From NCBI RefSeq assembly GCF_016906535.1, contig NC_057382.1:2207625-2271624 (forward strand): a DNA stretch of 64,000 nt, in the 5' to 3' direction. The notes below the pieces were generated by a model. The model did not search any database. It worked only from the letters and a program-made list of their open reading frames with translations, and was not told where the DNA came from. This stretch comes from Rhizoctonia solani. Lineage: Eukaryota; Basidiomycota; Agaricomycetes; Cantharellales; Ceratobasidiaceae. Position 1 is the first letter of the stretch. Each line of letters starts with the position of its first letter. Below are positions 60,513-64,000 of this stretch, piece after piece. A program made the position numbers and the translations under genes.

Positions 60513-60710
60513 CTAGTGGGTGGCCAGGCCCTTGCCCTTCGACCGTGCACTAATCCGTCCGTCGTTGTTGTACTCGACCGGCTCCTCTGCGGTGAGTGCT
60601 GCATTGTTCTCCTCATCTCCACTCTTGCCGCCTTCCATTCCTTTGTCATCCTCTTGGACCTGTTCCCATTTGTTGTTGTCAACCCATTCTTGCGTCCACA
60701 AGTCCGCCAT
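60513..60710 (-). other. Short acidic open frame, origin unknown
   Basis: 65 codons (MADLWTQEWVDNNKWEQVQE to KGKGLATH), charged and Glu/Asp-rich, GC-richer than its surroundings and followed by the LTR at 60759. It may be the start of a transposon protein or a remnant. Not supported as a gene. Confidence 0.25.
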
Positions 60711-60758
60711 TTCCTTGTCTACTTCCTGTATAAGCCCCTCGCCGCTCTCTTTGCCTGG

Positions 60759-61342
60759 TGTCCTAGACGTCTATAAGGACGTCGAGGAGGAGGGCGCTTG
60801 CAGCCGGGTACAACTAAGTAAAAACCGCGTAAGGCAGTGGCAAGCTATCCTACAACAACAACCAGCTATACTACAATGATCAAAGCCGTAAGGGCAATGG
60901 TGAGCTAGGTAGGTACAACGCAGAAGCCGCTTAAGGCGGTGTGGACTAAGTAACTAAGTAAGAGTTTGCTGGGCTATAAGGCCCTTGTACAGTGTGGAGT
61001 GCAACAAGAGGTAATCAACCTGGGTGTTACCATGGTTGGTTGGCCTCCTTATATATTACAGAGGTGAACTATTTACAAATACAATATATGCAATACCATA
61101 ACCAATAGAACCCCGCTCCGCAGTTGGCCTTACTCATGCATACGTGTCACTGACGTGTCATAGTGATGTCATCAGGTGGAGGTGGCTACGTGTGCTGAGG
61201 TAAGCGCGGGTGGGGACGTGGCTTGGCGCTTAGCATATGATATAAGCGCCAAGGTCACGTGATTGAAAATGTTGTTTGTTTGCCTTCGTTTAAATCCAAG
61301 AAAATGGGAATAAATTCCCTGGTATCTACTGTGTCTACAACA
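60759..61342 (-). repeat. 3' LTR of a second, truncated chromovirus
   Basis: It ends (plus strand) in TCTACAACA directly next to a polypurine tract, as in the complete element. It contains CGTAAGGCA, GCCGTAAGGGC, GCTTAAGGCGG and TCACGTGA motifs and a TTATATATTA TATA-like box. It is related to, but clearly diverged from, the LTR at 313-873. The left border is approximate. Confidence 0.65.
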
Positions 61343-61570
61343 CTGCCCCCCTTTAAGGGCCTTGGCAGCGCCGAGGGCCTTTTTTCTCATTTCTTCTTCA
61401 TATTTTCTTAAAATTTTCCCCGCATTTTTGAGGTTTTCTTGGGGCTCCCACGTGTTCTCTTCTGGTCCATAGCCCTTCCATTTGACTCTGAAGAACCATT
61501 TCCCATTCCTTTCCTCCATGTCTGTTTTAAGGTGACTTAGGACACGTCCTAACACATCCTAGGCTATTTA
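61343..61570 (-). pseudogene. Chromodomain end of a second gypsy pol, truncated by subtelomeric repeats
   Basis: Minus-strand translation GKWFFRVKWKGYGPEENTWE followed by NLKNAGKILRKYEEEMRKKA is a chromodomain close to that of the complete element. A polypurine tract (61346-61356) and the LTR follow. Upstream, above about 61560, the sequence switches to subtelomeric repeats, so the rest of pol is gone. Unlike the complete element, the frame has no stop before the LTR and runs into it. Confidence 0.85.
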
Positions 61571-62160
61571 CATAAGCCATAAGTACATAGGATCCCCCAT
61601 CTTCATCACACGGAGGTTTGACTTAGATGAGACTGGACTTAAATGAGTGGTTAGATGTACTGGGTTAGGAAATCACTTTAACTACTTCTGTATTTGGGAA
61701 AGAGTTAGCATGGCGTACCTGGTATGCCCTTGGAAGCACCACCCAGTACAATAGCACACCAGCTACACCATGTGTGACTAACAAAGCGCTGGCGTACCCG
61801 GTCCGCTATGTGTGACTTGGGGAGTTGGCGCACTTGGTCTGCTATGTGTGACTTGGGGAGTTGGCGCACCTGGTCCGCTATGTGTGACTCAAGGCGTGGT
61901 GGCGTACCTGGTCCGCCATGGGTGACTTAGGATGGGTGACTTAGGGCGTGCTAGCGTACCTGGTTTGCTAGCACTCTCTGAGTCATACATGGCCAACAGG
62001 GTACGCCACGTATGACTCAAGGAGCGCTGGCGGACCGGGTACGCCATGTGTAACACAAAGAACGCTCATGAGCCTGTGACGCCGCAGGCAAGACAGTATT
62101 GAAAAAGCGCACCATGTGTGCGGCTTGCAAAGAAGCGTACCGGGTACGCCATCTTGCACC
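61571..62160. repeat. Subtelomeric array of short degenerate repeats
   Basis: Variants of GGCGTACCTGGTCCGC followed by CATGTGTGACTTGGGG recur about six times at 61710-61970 with irregular spacing (about 35-80 bases). The same text appears in reverse at 61985-62060 (CAGGGTACGCCACGTATGAC). Confidence 0.8.
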
Positions 62161-62727
62161 CAAGTGTCAGGTTCTTGAGACATTTCTGCTCACCTTGTTA
62201 TTGTTTGTTGTCATTTCAATGATCTTACAGCACTGCAGCACATCCATGCGTGGCTTCTAGAACGCCTTGAGGCTTAGTACATGAGTTGCACTGCCTTGAG
62301 GCTGACTCAATTTGTGCCCTAGCCCTAGGGCATGGGGCCAGCAGACCTGGTATGCTACTATTGCGGACAAGACTGAGATTTCATTAGTACTACCAATTCA
62401 TTTCTTTCACAATGAGCACAGTGCTGGGGCTGAACGTGTTGATTAGAACGTGTTGATACAATAAGGAGATCATCACACGTTGGTCTCAGAGAAAGTATAG
62501 AAAACGTTCTTCCAACATTTGCATTCACACAACGCTCTCAGTAACCCCCCTCCCCCGCTTGTATTATTATTTTTATTATTTTTCTATCAACATGCCCGCT
62601 GTAAACATGTGGCTTGCTCCTCTTGTCTACCGGCTGTCCTTTGAGGCCAATCTGCCCTCAGCCACCAACAACGTCTGGGACGTGTTCCCATTGTTATTAC
62701 AAAGTAGTAGGTTGGTGGTAGGTTGAA
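62161..62727. other. Subtelomeric spacer
   Basis: No gene seen. A short TTATTATTTTTATTATTTTT run is near 62563-62582. Confidence 0.4.
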
Positions 62728-62836
62728 CCAAGCTACACTGCAGGGTGGCCCAAGCTACACTGCAGGGTGGCCCAAGCTACACTGCAGGGTGGCCCAAGCT
62801 ACACTGCAGGGTGGCCCAAGCTACACTGCAGGGTGA
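62728..62836. repeat. 22-bp tandem repeat, five copies
   Basis: Unit CCAAGCTACACTGCAGGGTG plus GC, perfect in the middle copies (starts at 62728, 62750, 62772, 62794, 62816). Each unit contains a PstI-type CTGCAG palindrome. Confidence 0.95.
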
Positions 62837-62970
62837 ACTGTGATATGGCACAGGGTGGGAACCAGGTGGACACAACCCACATATGGTGTTAGGGTGGATT
62901 ATAGGGAAAGCATCAGCCCTCCTACAAAAAGTTGCGTACTTTACACACAGCAATACCACCATCCCCTAAG

Positions 62971-63924
62971 TTAGGGTGAGTCATGTGACAACTGACCACC
63001 CATGCCACACAGAATTGCGTACAACATGCAGAAGTATAGCACCATGGTCAATGTTAGGGTGAGTCACATGATCAATGATTACTCCTTGTACTCACAGTTG
63101 CGTACCAAGTACGCAGCTATATGACCCACAATCATGTTAGGGTGAGTCACATGACCACCCATCACTCTACTCATGCAGAGTTGCGTACTTGGTACGCAAC
63201 TATATCACACACAATTGTGTTAGGGTGAGTCACATGACCACCCACCGCTCTACTCATGCAGGGTTGCGTACGCAACTATATTGCACACAGTTATGTTAGG
63301 GTGAGTCACGTGACCATCCACTGCTCTACTCATGCAGAGTTGCGTACTTGGTACGCAACTATACCACCCACAGTTATGTGAGGGTGAGTCACATGACCAC
63401 CCACTGCTCTACTCATGCGGAGTTGCGTATGCAACTATAGCGCACACAGTTATGTTAGGGTGAGTCATGTGACCCTCCACCGCACTACTCATGGAGAGTT
63501 GCGTACTTGGTACGCAACTATACCACCCACAGTTATGTTAGGGTGAGTCACGTGACCATCCACCGCTCTACTTGTGCAGAGTTGCGTACTTGGTACGCAA
63601 CTATACCACCCACAGTTATGTTAGGGTGAGTCACGTGACCATCCACCGCTCTACTTGTGCAGAGTTGCGTACTTGGTACGCAACTATACCACCCACAGTT
63701 ATATTAGGGTGAATCATGTGACCATCCACTGCACTACTCATGCAGAGATGCGTACTTGGTATGCAACTATATCACACACAATTGTGTTAGGGTGAGTCAT
63801 GTGACCCTCCACTGCACTACTCATGCAGAGTTGCGTACCAAGTACGCAACTATATCACACACAACTGTGCTAGGGTGAGTCATGTGACCCTCCACCGCAC
63901 TACTCATGGAGAGTTGCGTACCAA
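62971..63924. repeat. 83-bp telomere-associated tandem repeat, about 12 units
   Basis: Units start with TTAGGGTGAGTCA at 62971, 63054, 63137, 63220, 63296, 63379, 63455, 63538, 63621, 63704, 63787 and 63870. The spacing is exactly 83 bases except for two units of 76. Each unit holds TTAGGG, TGAGTCA, a CACGTG/CACATG/CATGTG core and the hairpin GTTGCGTAC-TTG-GTACGCAAC. The last unit is cut by the telomere. Confidence 0.96.
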
Positions 63925-64000
63925 GGTTAGGTTAGGTTAGGTTAGGTTAGGTTAGGTTAGGTTAGGTTAGGTTAGGTTAGGTTAGGTTAGGTTAGGTTAG
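63925..64000 (+). repeat. Telomere repeat (GGTTA)n
   Basis: 76 bases of the 5-base unit GGTTA (TTAGG), about 15 copies without visible variation, reaching the end of the window. The G-rich strand points outward, as expected for a right chromosome end. Confidence 0.93.

Noticed and set aside
62728..64000. CRISPR-like array
   Set aside because: Units are contiguous tandem repeats without unique spacers and the window is eukaryotic.
1..64000. tRNA, rRNA or other RNA genes
   Set aside because: I saw no cloverleaf or rRNA core by eye; the only tRNA-like text is the copia primer site. A tRNA scan would be needed to exclude weak candidates.

Overview
The window is the end of a fungal chromosome, read inward to outward. 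It starts inside nested retrotransposons, crosses about 50 kb of intron-rich genes and ends at 64000 in a telomere. Short introns (about 50-60 nt, frequent), secreted carbohydrate-active and oxidative enzymes, tyrosinases, chromodomain Ty3/gypsy elements and a 7-TM family I associate with Agaricomycetes all point to a basidiomycete. A plant-associated Rhizoctonia/Ceratobasidium-type genome is my best guess, from recall and without any search.

Layout. 1-8429: a Ty1/copia element (minus strand) cut in two by a complete 6.25-kb Ty3/gypsy chromovirus (313-6560, target duplication ATATC). The copia LTR is fused head-to-head to an inverted second LTR. 8430-23190: secreted RlpA-like protein, secreted CBM1-only miniprotein, copia solo LTR, secreted thaumatin-like protein, a single-pass membrane protein and an aldo/keto reductase, with long gene-poor gaps. 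23191-39960: three co-oriented paralogous secreted FAD/BBE oxidases; between the second and third lie a secreted GH43 enzyme and an intronless PLP-enzyme gene broken by one TGA. 40574-44354: divergent pair of secreted tyrosinase-like proteins, one lacking three of six copper ligands. 45369-47627: a 7-TM protein. 47.9-58.9 kb: divergent pair of large proteins with an N-terminal DUF2235 (Tle1-like) alpha/beta-hydrolase and a helical-repeat-like C-terminal half, plus an extra 0.85-kb duplicated fragment between them. 58.9-64 kb: gene fragments, LTR pieces, a truncated second chromovirus, three tandem-repeat arrays and a telomere of (GGTTA)n.

How it works together. The gene part looks like a subtelomeric secretome island: wall and plant-polymer proteins (RlpA, CBM1, GH43), flavin oxidases of the carbohydrate/alcohol-oxidase type, copper phenol oxidases and a thaumatin-like protein, with signs of local duplication and decay. 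The DUF2235-repeat pair is the best candidate for an undescribed system. The outermost repeat array is strikingly regular: 83-bp units carrying TTAGGG, an E-box palindrome and a hairpin whose spacer occurs in both orientations or is deleted. The telomere starts inside the hairpin of the last unit.

All exon models were built by eye from splice signals and paralogue comparison; small exon errors are likely.
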